From Magnetospirillum sp. (lineage in GTDB: Bacteria; Pseudomonadota; Alphaproteobacteria; CACIAM-22H2): 64,000 nucleotides of DNA. Where the stretch lies: contig JAPZUA010000005.1 of the NCBI GenBank assembly GCA_027532905.1, positions 248,001-312,000 of the forward strand, written 5' to 3'. Shown piece after piece: positions 23,211-31,130 of the stretch. The notes beneath the pieces were generated by a model. That model was not told where the DNA came from and searched no databases. It saw only the letters and a list, made by a program, of their open reading frames with translations. Position numbers and translations under genes: made by a program. The number at the start of each line of letters is the position of its first letter. The stretch's first letter is position 1.

Positions 23211-24521
23211 CTATTTGCGCTCGTCTTTTTCGAGGGATTTGCGGAAGCGGCGCAAGCCGAGCCATACCGCGACGGCGACGATCGGGATCGCAACGCCGGT
23301 CGCGATGTCCTTGTCGATATGCAGGCCAGCCGTTTCGAGCGCACGCGCACCATACGCGGCCAGCGCCACCGTGTAGTAGGTGATGGCCGCAACCGACAGG
23401 CCTTCGACCGTCTGCTGCAGGCGCAATTGCAGGCGGGCACGCTGATCCATCGAGCCCAGCAGTGCTTGGTTCTGCGCTTCGACCGCGATGTCGACGCGCG
23501 TGCGCAGCAACGCGACCGCGCGTGTGAGGCGCTGCGACAATTGCGTCAAACGCTCGGCCGTCGATTGGCAGGTGCGCATGGCGGGAGCAAAGCGCCGCTC
23601 GAGGAATTCGCGGTAGGTCTGCAGACCTTCGATGCGTTCCTCGCGCAGCTCCTGCGTGCGGTGGCCGACGAGATCGGCATAGGCGACGGCCGCCCCGAAG
23701 CGGAAGGCGGACGCCGCCGTCGCCTGTTCGATGCGGCCCGCCAGCGCACTCAAACGGTCGAGCAGCGCGCGCTGCTCGGACAAAGCCTGGGCGTTCGGCA
23801 TCGCATCCATGATCGCGAGCAGGTCGCTGTCGACCGTACTGATCTTGGGTGCGATCTCGCGCGCCATTGGCAATGCGAGCATCGCCATCGTGCGGTAGGT
23901 TTCGATCTCGAGCAGGCGCTGCACCAAGCGCCCGCTCTGGCGTGTGCCGAGCCCGTGGTCCTGCACGACGATGCGCGCGAACCCGTCCGGGTGCAGGCGG
24001 AAATCGGTCCAAGCCGTGGCCGCGCGCCCGGCGACCACGCTGCCGACGAGATAGTCGGCATGCAGCCATTCGCCGAGATCTTCGGGCGACGGGTTGTCGT
24101 CGGCGCGCGCAAGCACGGCCACATGCACGGCCACCAGGCGCGCGCCCGGGATCGCTGCAACCCAATCGGGGGGCGCGAAGTCGATCGCGTTCTGCGCAAA
24201 CGGTGTGGCGAAAGCGCCCGCTTTCAGGAAGGTCCAGGTGCAGAATTCGGTATGCCGCTCCCATTTGAGGCGATAGCCGTCGAGCTCGGCCACAAAATGA
24301 TTGGCCCCCGGCGGCGGGAACGCCACACCGTAGCGCTGGCACAGGGCCGTGAGATGCGCGTGGTCGCCCGCCGCCCCCTGCTCGCCCGACGTCATGGCAA
24401 GGTGCGTGGCGCGCTCAGGGGCGGCCAGCGACAGGAACGGGCGCGCATGCACCTCGTTGGCAAGCGCCAGGCGCAGCGGATGGTCGTTGGCTTGAGCGGC
24501 GGCTTTAATCGGCGTTTCCAT
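23211..24521 (-). CDS. DUF3422 family membrane-anchored protein
   Basis: This 436-residue protein matches the DUF3422 pattern: HPLRLALANEVHARPF at the start, the TEFCTWTFL segment, and ALSEQRALLDRLSALAGRIE before a helical region. It ends with a coiled-coil-like part and two hydrophobic segments (about 375-420), suggesting C-terminal anchoring in the inner membrane. Function is unknown. It is directly upstream of the acyl-CoA synthetase with no gap. Confidence 0.8.
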   Translation of the reverse strand: METPIKAAAQANDHPLRLALANEVHARPFLSLAAPERATHLAMTSGEQGAAGDHAHLTALCQRYGVAFPPPGANHFVAELDGYRLKWERHTEFCTWTFLKAGAFATPFAQNAIDFAPPDWVAAIPGARLVAVHVAVLARADDNPSPEDLGEWLHADYLVGSVVAGRAATAWTDFRLHPDGFARIVVQDHGLGTRQSGRLVQRLLEIETYRTMAMLALPMAREIAPKISTVDSDLLAIMDAMPNAQALSEQRALLDRLSALAGRIEQATAASAFRFGAAVAYADLVGHRTQELREERIEGLQTYREFLERRFAPAMRTCQSTAERLTQLSQRLTRAVALLRTRVDIAVEAQNQALLGSMDQRARLQLRLQQTVEGLSVAAITYYTVALAAYGARALETAGLHIDKDIATGVAIPIVAVAVWLGLRRFRKSLEKDERK

Positions 24522-24616
24522 GGTCTCTCGGACGTTCGAGGGGAGCCCCTAGAGTTATGCAATATCGCGGCTAGCGAGGCCAGCCTTGCCCCCGAACCTG
24601 TGGAAAACCGTGCAAT

Positions 24617-24645
24617 TTGGAAATCGGCGCCAATACGCCTACATT
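24617..24645 (+). promoter_or_regulatory. Candidate promoter of tldD
   Basis: TTGGAA (24617-24622) and TACATT (24640-24645) are 17 bp apart in the gap between the divergent DUF3422 and tldD genes. The predicted transcript begins near 24652, about 33 nt before the tldD ATG. Confidence 0.45.
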
Positions 24646-24684
24646 CTTCTGCGTACCCCCATCTTTCGGAGCTTGACCCCGCCC

Positions 24685-26121
24685 ATGAGCCATCTTGCCC
24701 GCACCGACGCGCTGTTTTTCGCCGACAGCAATCTCGATCTCGCGCGGACCCAAGCGCAGACCAAAGCGGCCCTTTCCGGCATGGACGACGGCGAGCTTTA
24801 TCTCGAATACCGCCAGTCCGAGAGCCTGTCCTTCGACGACGGCAAGCTCAAAAGCGCTTCGTTCGACACCACGCAAGGCTTCGGCCTGCGCGCCATTGCG
24901 GGCGAAACGGCCGCCTATGCGCATGCGTCCGACTTGAGCCATGGCGCCATCGAGCGCGCGGCGCGCACGGTTGCGGCCGCCAAAGCCGGCTATTCGGGCA
25001 GTGCGGCTGCCGACGGGCCCAAGGGGACGAATGCGCGCCTCTATGCCGACGACAATCCGCTCGAACTGATGGCCTTTGCCGAGAAGACCAAGCTGCTCGC
25101 CGACATCGACGCCTATGCGCGCGCCAAAGATCCGCGCGTGCGCCAGGTCATGTGCTCGATCGCGGGCGAATGGCAGGCGGTGCAGATCCTGCGCGCCGAC
25201 GGCGAGCGCCTGGCCGACATCCGCCCGCTCGTGCGCCTCGGCGTGTCCGTCGTCGTGGGCCAGGGCGAGCGCCAGGAAAGCGGGAGCTTCGGCTGGGGCG
25301 GGCGTTTTGCGTTCGGCCAAGTTGTTGATCCGGCCAATTGGCAGCACGGTGTCGACGAAGCCGTGCGCCAGGCGCTCGTCAATCTCGATTCGATCCCCGC
25401 GCCCGCCGGCGAAATGCAGGTGGTCCTCGGGCCAGGCTGGCCCGGCATCCTGCTGCACGAGGCGATCGGCCACGGGCTCGAAGGCGATTTCAACCGCAAG
25501 AAGACCTCGGCCTTCTCCGGCCTCATGGGCCAGCGCGTAGCCGCACCCGGCGTCACGGTCGTGGACGACGGCACGCTGCGCGATCGGCGCGGCTCGCTCA
25601 CCATCGACGACGAGGGCACCCCCACCCAGCGCACCGTGTTGATCGAAGACGGCATTCTGGTGGGCTACATGCAGGACCGCCAGAATGCGCGCCTGATGGG
25701 CATGAAGCCGACCGGCAACGGCCGGCGCGAGAGCTTCGCGCACCATCCGATGCCGCGCATGACCAACACGGTGATGGCGGCGGGCAGCCACGATCCGGCC
25801 GAGATCATCCGCTCGATCAAGAAGGGCCTCTACGCCGTCAATTTCGGCGGCGGCCAGGTCGACATCACGTCGGGCAAATTCGTATTCAACGCGGCCGAGG
25901 CGTATCTGATCGAAGACGGCAAGGTGGGTCCGGCCGTCAAGGGTGCGATGCTGATCGGGGCCGGCCCCGAAGCGCTCACCCAAGTGCGCATGGTCGGCAA
26001 CGACATGAAGCTCGATCCGGGTATTGGCACCTGCGGCAAAGACGGCCAGGGCGTGCCTGTGGGCGTGGGCCAGCCGACCCTGCTGCTCGACCGGCTCACC
26101 GTGGGCGGCACGGCGGCTTGA
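24685..26121 (+). CDS. tldD: Metalloprotease TldD
   Basis: This 478-residue protein is a TldD metallopeptidase. The zinc motif HEAIGH (HExxxH) is at residues 258-263, and the third-ligand cysteine lies in GTCGKDGQG near the C-terminus. TldD works with PmbA (TldE) to degrade unfolded peptides and to process some peptide natural products and CcdA. The PmbA partner is encoded separately at 41935-43278. It starts at ATG 24685 and overlaps a cupin gene at its 3' end. Confidence 0.95.
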   Translation: MSHLARTDALFFADSNLDLARTQAQTKAALSGMDDGELYLEYRQSESLSFDDGKLKSASFDTTQGFGLRAIAGETAAYAHASDLSHGAIERAARTVAAAKAGYSGSAAADGPKGTNARLYADDNPLELMAFAEKTKLLADIDAYARAKDPRVRQVMCSIAGEWQAVQILRADGERLADIRPLVRLGVSVVVGQGERQESGSFGWGGRFAFGQVVDPANWQHGVDEAVRQALVNLDSIPAPAGEMQVVLGPGWPGILLHEAIGHGLEGDFNRKKTSAFSGLMGQRVAAPGVTVVDDGTLRDRRGSLTIDDEGTPTQRTVLIEDGILVGYMQDRQNARLMGMKPTGNGRRESFAHHPMPRMTNTVMAAGSHDPAEIIRSIKKGLYAVNFGGGQVDITSGKFVFNAAEAYLIEDGKVGPAVKGAMLIGAGPEALTQVRMVGNDMKLDPGIGTCGKDGQGVPVGVGQPTLLLDRLTVGGTAA

Positions 26122-26435
26122 GCGCTCCGACACGCATAACGCAGGCCGAAGCCGCAAACGCGCCGCTCGAGCGCGGGCGGCGGTCTTCGCTGTTGCTCAA
26201 TACGCCGGGCTTGGAAGTGCGCTGGTACAAGCCGCCCAATCCCGACCCGCAAACGCCGCACGACCGCGACGAGATCTATCTGGTGACGGCAGGCAGCGGA
26301 TTCTTCCGTCGCGGCGATGCGCGCGTGCCGTTTGCGGCGGGCGATATGCTGTTTGCGGCGGCAGGCGAGGCGCATCGTTTCGAAGACCACACGCCGGACA
26401 CGCAAATGTGGGTCGTGTTCGGGCCGGGTGCATAA
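26118..26435 (+). CDS. Small cupin-domain protein
   Basis: This 105-residue frame begins at a TTG that overlaps the tldD stop codon. The cupin core is clear: HDRDEIYLVTAGSGFF (metal-binding motif 1, with His and Glu), FAAGDMLFAAAGEAHRF (motif 2, with His). Such single-domain cupins bind a metal and may be sensors or simple enzymes. The start is the least certain part; no ATG is available upstream of the cupin core in this frame. Translation is probably coupled to tldD. Confidence 0.65.
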   Translation: MSAPTRITQAEAANAPLERGRRSSLLLNTPGLEVRWYKPPNPDPQTPHDRDEIYLVTAGSGFFRRGDARVPFAAGDMLFAAAGEAHRFEDHTPDTQMWVVFGPGA

Positions 26436-26509
26436 CCGACAGAGCTTGACCTTGCCGCGCGTGCCCGCCTAGAAGCGGGGCGCTTTTCCTCTGCCCCCTG
26501 AGGTTTTCC

Positions 26510-27130
26510 ATGTCCGCCCCGCACGGTTCCGATACCGACGCTTTGTCGGCGGTGTTTTTGCGCCTTCTCGATCCGGCGCGCGGGGCCTCGATCAGCTTGC
26601 GCGAGATGCTCGGCGAATTGGGCGAGCGCGGCTTCGGCGCATTGATCGTGCTGCTGTGCGTGCCGAATTTCCTGCCCTTCTCGATCCCCGGCTTCTCCGC
26701 TCTCACGGGCCTGCCCATCGCGTTTTTGTGCCTGCTGCTGCTGCTCGGCGTGGAAAAACCATGGCTGCCGGCCAAACTTCTCGATCGCACGGTCGATCGC
26801 GCCACCTATGCCAATGTCGTACGGCGCTTCCTCCCCTATCTTGAAAAGCTCGAATCGTTCGTGAAGCCGCGCTTGCCTGTGCTGACCTCGAGCGGTGGCA
26901 AGCGGCTTATCGGCCTCTTCGGCATTCCGGTTGCGATTCTGCTGGCCGCGCCCATTCCGTTCGGCAACCCGCCGCCCGCGATCGCCCTGGCCTTGCTCGC
27001 GGTAGGCCTGCTCGAGCGCGACGGGCGGCTCGTGATAATGGGCTATAGTGCGGGGCTGCTCGCGTTTGCGGTGGTGGGGGCGCTGGTGTTCGGCATGTTC
27101 AGTGCGGGCAGCGCCGTACTCGGAAGCTAG
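26510..27130 (+). CDS. exoD: ExoD-family membrane protein
   Basis: This 206-residue membrane protein matches ExoD of rhizobia, which affects exopolysaccharide production. The N-terminal cytoplasmic part contains ISLREMLGELGERGFGALIV, then about four hydrophobic helices follow, including PNFLPFSIPGFSALTG and IPFGNPPPAIALALLAVGLLERDG. The molecular activity is unknown. It is followed 18 bp later by uppP, which recycles the lipid carrier used for polysaccharide synthesis; the pairing is suggestive. Confidence 0.82.
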   Translation: MSAPHGSDTDALSAVFLRLLDPARGASISLREMLGELGERGFGALIVLLCVPNFLPFSIPGFSALTGLPIAFLCLLLLLGVEKPWLPAKLLDRTVDRATYANVVRRFLPYLEKLESFVKPRLPVLTSSGGKRLIGLFGIPVAILLAAPIPFGNPPPAIALALLAVGLLERDGRLVIMGYSAGLLAFAVVGALVFGMFSAGSAVLGS

Positions 27131-27148
27131 CGAAGGGATTGCGGGGCG

Positions 27149-27955
27149 ATGGGGTTGGGCGTTTACGGCGATGCGCTTCTGCTCGGGCTGGTCGAAGGGC
27201 TGACCGAATTCATCCCCGTCTCGTCGACGGGCCATCTGCTGCTGGGCAGCGCTTTGCTGGGCTTCGACGGGCCGCCTGGCCACACGTTCGAAATCGCCGT
27301 CCAGCTCGGCGCCATTTTGGCGATTCTGTGGGTCTATCGCGCCAAATTGTTCGGCGTCGCACTCGGACTTGCGAGCGAGCCCGCCGACCGGCGTTTTGCG
27401 CGCAACGTGATCCTCGCCTTTCTGCCGGCGCTGGTACTCGGCTTCACGCTGCACGGCTTCATCAAAGGTGTTTTGTTCAATCCGTGGGTCGTATCGGTGG
27501 CGCTGATCGCGGGCGGCGTGGCGATTTTGTGGATCGAGCGCAATCTGCCGCTGCCGCGCGTGCACGAGATCGACCAAATCGGCCCGATGATGGCGCTCAA
27601 GATCGGCGCTTGCCAGGTGGTGGCGATGATCCCGGGCGTGTCGCGCTCGGGTGCGACGATCATGGGTGCGCTCCTGCTCGGCGTCGACCGCAAGGCGGCG
27701 ACCGAGTTTTCGTTTTTCCTCGCGATCCCGACGATGCTGGGGGCGACCGTCTACGACCTCTACAAAAACCGCGCGTTGCTGGGGGCCGAAGATTTCAACG
27801 TGATCGCCGTCGGCTTTGCGGCCGCGTTTGTTGCCGCATTGCTGGTCGTGCGCACGGTGGTGGGCTTCGTTGCGCGCCACGGCTTTGCGCCGTTCGCGTG
27901 GTACCGCATCGCACTCGGCACAGTGGCACTCGGCCTGCTGATCCTTTATCGCTGA
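27149..27955 (+). CDS. uppP: Undecaprenyl-diphosphatase
   Basis: This 268-residue integral membrane enzyme has both UppP/BacA motifs: EGLTEFIPVSSTGH (16-29) and PGVSRSGAT (about 166-174). About eight hydrophobic helices are present. It removes a phosphate from undecaprenyl diphosphate at the periplasmic face so that the carrier can be reused for peptidoglycan and polysaccharides; loss or gain affects bacitracin resistance. It shares a likely operon with exoD. Confidence 0.95.
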   Translation: MGLGVYGDALLLGLVEGLTEFIPVSSTGHLLLGSALLGFDGPPGHTFEIAVQLGAILAILWVYRAKLFGVALGLASEPADRRFARNVILAFLPALVLGFTLHGFIKGVLFNPWVVSVALIAGGVAILWIERNLPLPRVHEIDQIGPMMALKIGACQVVAMIPGVSRSGATIMGALLLGVDRKAATEFSFFLAIPTMLGATVYDLYKNRALLGAEDFNVIAVGFAAAFVAALLVVRTVVGFVARHGFAPFAWYRIALGTVALGLLILYR

Positions 27956-27962
27956 CCCGAAT

Positions 27963-28592
27963 TCACGCGCCGAGCTTGGGCATGCGCGCCAATACGTAGT
28001 CGGCGAGCTTGGCGTAGAGCGCGCGCAGAAATTCGTTTTCGATCTTCGCGAATTGGCCGGCCGCCTCGGCCAGCACCTGCGAGACTTTTTCGCGGCTGAT
28101 CTCCCCCGACAAGGCGGGCATCTTGCCGTCGATCCACAGATCGCGCGGCGGCACGGCACGGATATAGGCGAGCATGATGTGCAACGCGTCGGCGACCAGC
28201 CGTTCCGCCCCGTCGAGCTCGCGCTCGAAATCCGACGACTCGATGACCAGCACCACGACCTTGCCGATCGCGATCGCCGAGGCCGAACGGTTGCGCCCGT
28301 CGATCAGCGCCAATTCGCCGAACACGTCGCCCGCTTTGAGGCGCGCGATCGGCACGTGTTTGGCGGCACTGCCCGGCGGCGCGTTCTTGACGATCGCAAC
28401 CTCGCCGCTTTCGATCAGATAGGCCGCATCGCCCGGCTGGCCTTCGAAAAAGATCGCCTTCTGCGCGTCGAAGCTCCAGCGCTGCTGCGCGCGCCCCTGC
28501 ACGACCTTGACGTCGCGCACATTGCCGTTCGCGTCGCGCGCTTGCCAGACCTGTTCCTTGGCGAATTTGAACGGCGATGGCGCATCCGACAT
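27963..28592 (-). CDS. Cyclic nucleotide-binding domain protein
   Basis: This 209-residue protein has an N-terminal stretch of about 45 residues, a cNMP-binding domain (about 46-140: IFFEGQPGDAAYLIESGEVAIV, then GDVFGELALIDGRNRSASAIA as the phosphate cassette) and a helical C-terminus. There is no helix-turn-helix. It is the second such protein in this window (see 21001-21519); both have the FGELAL-DG cassette and a helical tail. It is tail-to-tail with uppP. Ligand and partner are unknown. Confidence 0.8.
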   Translation of the reverse strand: MSDAPSPFKFAKEQVWQARDANGNVRDVKVVQGRAQQRWSFDAQKAIFFEGQPGDAAYLIESGEVAIVKNAPPGSAAKHVPIARLKAGDVFGELALIDGRNRSASAIAIGKVVVLVIESSDFERELDGAERLVADALHIMLAYIRAVPPRDLWIDGKMPALSGEISREKVSQVLAEAAGQFAKIENEFLRALYAKLADYVLARMPKLGA

Positions 28593-28853
28593 GCCGGGTT
28601 TCCTTCACGACTTGATTTTGCAACCGGAACCAGAAACGACAAGCGTCGCTCGTTGTTTCAAGTATGCGTTCGGCGATGCGTTTCCGATACAAAAATTCGC
28701 AAACAAAATCAGATAGATAAAAAGCAATTTGCGAAAATTCAGTTTGCATTTTGCGCAAGTATGGCGCCACACGCGCATTCAACGGCGATGCCATGGATTT
28801 TCCAACGCTTTTTCTTCCCTTGAAGCGCGCCGCGATGTGCCTACATTGAGGGC
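28593..28853. promoter_or_regulatory. AT-rich divergent control region
   Basis: This 261-bp gap separates two divergent genes. Its centre (about 28670-28760) is much richer in A+T than the surroundings. It contains the inverted repeat TTCGCAAA (28696-28703) and TTTGCGAA (28728-28735), 24 bp apart. A promoter-like pair TTGAAG (28820-28825) and TACATT (28842-28847), 16 bp apart, points at the lipoprotein gene; its start point would fall at or next to the ATG at 28854. Confidence 0.45.
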
Positions 28854-29507
28854 ATGCGCAAACTCCGCCCCCTGCTGCTCGCGTCGGTCGCTGCCCTGGC
28901 TCTTGCCGCCTGCGACGACAAAAACGACATCGCTTCGGAATTCATCCGCGACGAGGCGCAATGCGCCAGCCAGTCGGATCCCAGCGCCTGTCGCCAGGCC
29001 TTGGCCGATGCGCGCACCGCCCACCAGCGCACCGCCCCGGCCTTCGCAAGCCAGACCGCGTGCGAAGAGCGCTTCGGTGCTGCCAATTGCCAGCTCGTGA
29101 CCGACGTCCGCCCGTCCGCCGAACAGCTTGCCGCGGCCGCAGGCGAGGCTGTGCCCGCTGCTGCCGCCGCCGCCGGACAAGCGTCCCAACAAGTTCAGCA
29201 AGCGAGCGGCGGCTGGTTCATGCCGCTGCTCACGGGCTACATGCTCGGCCGCATGATGGGCGGCGGCATGAGCGCTCAGCCGCTCTATCGCGACGCGAAC
29301 AACCGCGCCTATTCGGGCACGCGGCCGATGGGCCGCTTCGACGACCGGATGATGCCGCCGCCGCGCCCCGTCGGCCAAGCCGCAGTAATGCCGCGTGGGC
29401 CGCAGCAGGCGACGGGTGCGCCCGTGCAGGAACGCCGGGCCGCGACCGCCCCTGTGCAGCGCGGCGGCTTCGGCATGTCGGGCGGCGGGCGCGCGAGCGG
29501 CGGCTGA
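28854..29507 (+). CDS. DUF1190/YgiB-like lipoprotein
   Basis: This 217-residue protein has a lipoprotein signal with the lipobox LAAC at Cys20, followed by Asp21, the +2 residue that usually keeps lipoproteins in the inner membrane. A cysteine-containing part (CASQSDPSAC, CEERFGAANC) fits DUF1190. It is followed by an Ala/Gln stretch, GGWFMPLLTGYMLGRMMGGG, and a Pro/Gly/Arg-rich tail. It heads an operon with a glutathionylspermidine-synthase-like enzyme and a DUF350 membrane protein, the same association as E. coli ygiB-ygiC and yjfK-L-M-C. Confidence 0.8.
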   Translation: MRKLRPLLLASVAALALAACDDKNDIASEFIRDEAQCASQSDPSACRQALADARTAHQRTAPAFASQTACEERFGAANCQLVTDVRPSAEQLAAAAGEAVPAAAAAAGQASQQVQQASGGWFMPLLTGYMLGRMMGGGMSAQPLYRDANNRAYSGTRPMGRFDDRMMPPPRPVGQAAVMPRGPQQATGAPVQERRAATAPVQRGGFGMSGGGRASGG

Positions 29508-29526
29508 GCCGCTCTCGCCTTAAGTA

Positions 29527-30663
29527 ATGCAGTGGATCGCCCCCGCTTCGCCCGACACCGAGGGCGTCCTTGTCCGTTCGCTCGGGCTTGATCCAGCCTA
29601 CGACGACGGTGCCGTCTATATCGATCCGCGCGAAGGCGTGCTGTTCGACAAAGCCGAGATCGATGCGCTCTACGATGCGAGCGCCGAGCTCGAGCGGCTG
29701 TGCCTCGAACTCGTCGAGCGCATCGTGGCCGACGAAGACTATGCGCGCTTCGGCCTCTCCGACCTTGCCGCGCGCATGGTGGCGCAGAGCTGGCGCCAGG
29801 GGCAGCGCAACCTGATCGGCCGCTTCGATCTTGCGTACGTGCCCGGCAGCCCGCCCAAGCTCATCGAATACAACGCCGAAACGCCGGTGCTGCTGGTCGA
29901 GGCGGCGACCTTCCAGGCCGCGTGGCAGCAGCGGCACTTCCCCGACGATCTGCAATGGAACGAGATCGAAGCGCGCCTCGGGGCGGCATGGGGTGCAATG
30001 GGCCTTGCGCGCCTGCCCGTGCATCTTGCCGGCGGTGCGGGCGACGGCGATGCCGCCCTCACGCTCGATCTGCTCGCCAAATGCGCCGAGGCGGCGGGCT
30101 TTGCGACAAAGCGGCTCGACATCGAAGCGATCGGCTGGGACGGCGAGAAATTTCTCGACGGCGACGATGCGCCCATCCGCACGCTGTTCAAGCTCTATCC
30201 GTGGAGCTGGATGCTCGCCGACGCGTTCGGCGCCCACATGGAAGATGCCGAAATTCTGACGATCGAGCCTGCCTGGAAAATGCTGCTCGCCGACAAGCGC
30301 ATGCTGGCCGCCTTGTGGGAGATGTTCCCGAACCATCCGAACCTGCTGCAAGCAAGCCTCGAGCCCAGCGACATCGGCGGCCCGGCCGTCGCCAAGCCCG
30401 CCTTGGGCCGCAACGGCGAGGGCGTGAAGCTGTTCGCAAACGGCCTGGATGCTGCCCAGACCGGCGGCGACACCGAGCCCGCCGATGCGCGCGACGGGCC
30501 CGTGGTGCTGCAGGCGATGGCCCCGCTTGGCAAGCTCGGGTCCACCCAGCTGCTGGCCTCGACCTGGATGGTCGCCTCGCAGCCTGCCGGGCTCGCCTTG
30601 CGTGGGGCCGACGGCGAACTCGTCGGATCGCGCGCGCGTTTCATCCCCCACATCGTCAGGTGA
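29527..30663 (+). CDS. Glutathionylspermidine synthase-like ATP-grasp enzyme (YgiC/YjfC type)
   Basis: This 378-residue protein matches the synthase half of glutathionylspermidine synthase: LIGRFDLAYVPGSPPKLIEYNAETP (about 98-122), LFKLYPWSWMLAD, ILTIEPAWKMLLADKRMLAALWEMFPNHPNLLQA, and KPALGRNGEGV. These are the ATP-grasp and substrate-loop segments. YgiC/YjfC homologues lack the amidase half and do not make glutathionylspermidine in tested cases; their ligation product is not settled. The start ATG is 19 bp after the lipoprotein stop. Confidence 0.87.
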   Translation: MQWIAPASPDTEGVLVRSLGLDPAYDDGAVYIDPREGVLFDKAEIDALYDASAELERLCLELVERIVADEDYARFGLSDLAARMVAQSWRQGQRNLIGRFDLAYVPGSPPKLIEYNAETPVLLVEAATFQAAWQQRHFPDDLQWNEIEARLGAAWGAMGLARLPVHLAGGAGDGDAALTLDLLAKCAEAAGFATKRLDIEAIGWDGEKFLDGDDAPIRTLFKLYPWSWMLADAFGAHMEDAEILTIEPAWKMLLADKRMLAALWEMFPNHPNLLQASLEPSDIGGPAVAKPALGRNGEGVKLFANGLDAAQTGGDTEPADARDGPVVLQAMAPLGKLGSTQLLASTWMVASQPAGLALRGADGELVGSRARFIPHIVR

Positions 30664-30668
30664 CAAAC

Positions 30669-31064
30669 ATGGTCTATCTCGAAACGATCCCGAATTTTCT
30701 GCTGTTCTTCGGCGCGTGCCTTGCCTACGCGGCGGTCTTCCTTGCGATCTACACGCGCGTGACGCCGTGGAACGAGCTCGCCCTCATCCGGGCCGGCAAC
30801 AATGCCGCCGCCATCAGCCTCAGCGGGGCGGGGCTCGGCTTTGCGATCCCGCTCGCCTCGGCGACCGTGCAAAGCCTCAACATCGCCGACATGGCCGTGT
30901 GGAGTGCGATCGCCCTCGTGATCCAGCTCGGCGTCTTTTTTGTCGCCCGCATGTTGAAGCCGGGTCTTGCGGCCGATATCGAAGCCGGCCGCACGGCGAC
31001 AGCCGTCACCTATGCGGCGTTTGCATTGGGCGTGGGCCTGCTCAACGCCGCCTGCATGACGTAA
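30669..31064 (+). CDS. DUF350 membrane protein (YjfL-like)
   Basis: This 131-residue protein has four hydrophobic helices (about 6-26, 45-65, 75-95, 110-128), the DUF350 layout. Starting 5 bp after the synthase-like gene, it completes the lipoprotein/ATP-grasp/DUF350 operon. The recurrent clustering implies that the cytoplasmic ligase product acts at or in the inner membrane with these two proteins; the mechanism is unknown. A bidirectional terminator follows. Confidence 0.82.
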   Translation: MVYLETIPNFLLFFGACLAYAAVFLAIYTRVTPWNELALIRAGNNAAAISLSGAGLGFAIPLASATVQSLNIADMAVWSAIALVIQLGVFFVARMLKPGLAADIEAGRTATAVTYAAFALGVGLLNAACMT

Positions 31065-31075
31065 ACGCCCAAAAG

Positions 31076-31110
31076 AAAACGGCGCCGGCATTGCTGCCGA
31101 CGCCGTTTTT
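31076..31110. terminator. Bidirectional intrinsic terminator
   Basis: AAAACGGCG (31076-31084) and its complement CGCCGTTTT (31101-31109) flank an inner CGGCA-TTGC-TGCCG hairpin. T5 ends the plus-strand side and T4 the minus-strand side. It ends both the DUF350 operon and fusA, which converge here. Confidence 0.9.
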
Positions 31111-31130
31111 GTCGCTGCCGAACCTTTGGA

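Noticed and set aside
21001-24342. A 1,113-codon minus-strand frame spanning three genes
   Set aside because: It is a different reading frame through the acyl-CoA synthetase and DUF3422 genes. Only the last part (21001-21519) matches a real family, the cNMP-binding protein.
21648-25328. A 1,226-codon open frame on the plus strand across the acyl-CoA synthetase, DUF3422 and tldD genes
   Set aside because: It runs antisense to genes with clear family motifs, has biased low-complexity composition, and is typical of stop-poor antisense frames in GC-rich DNA.
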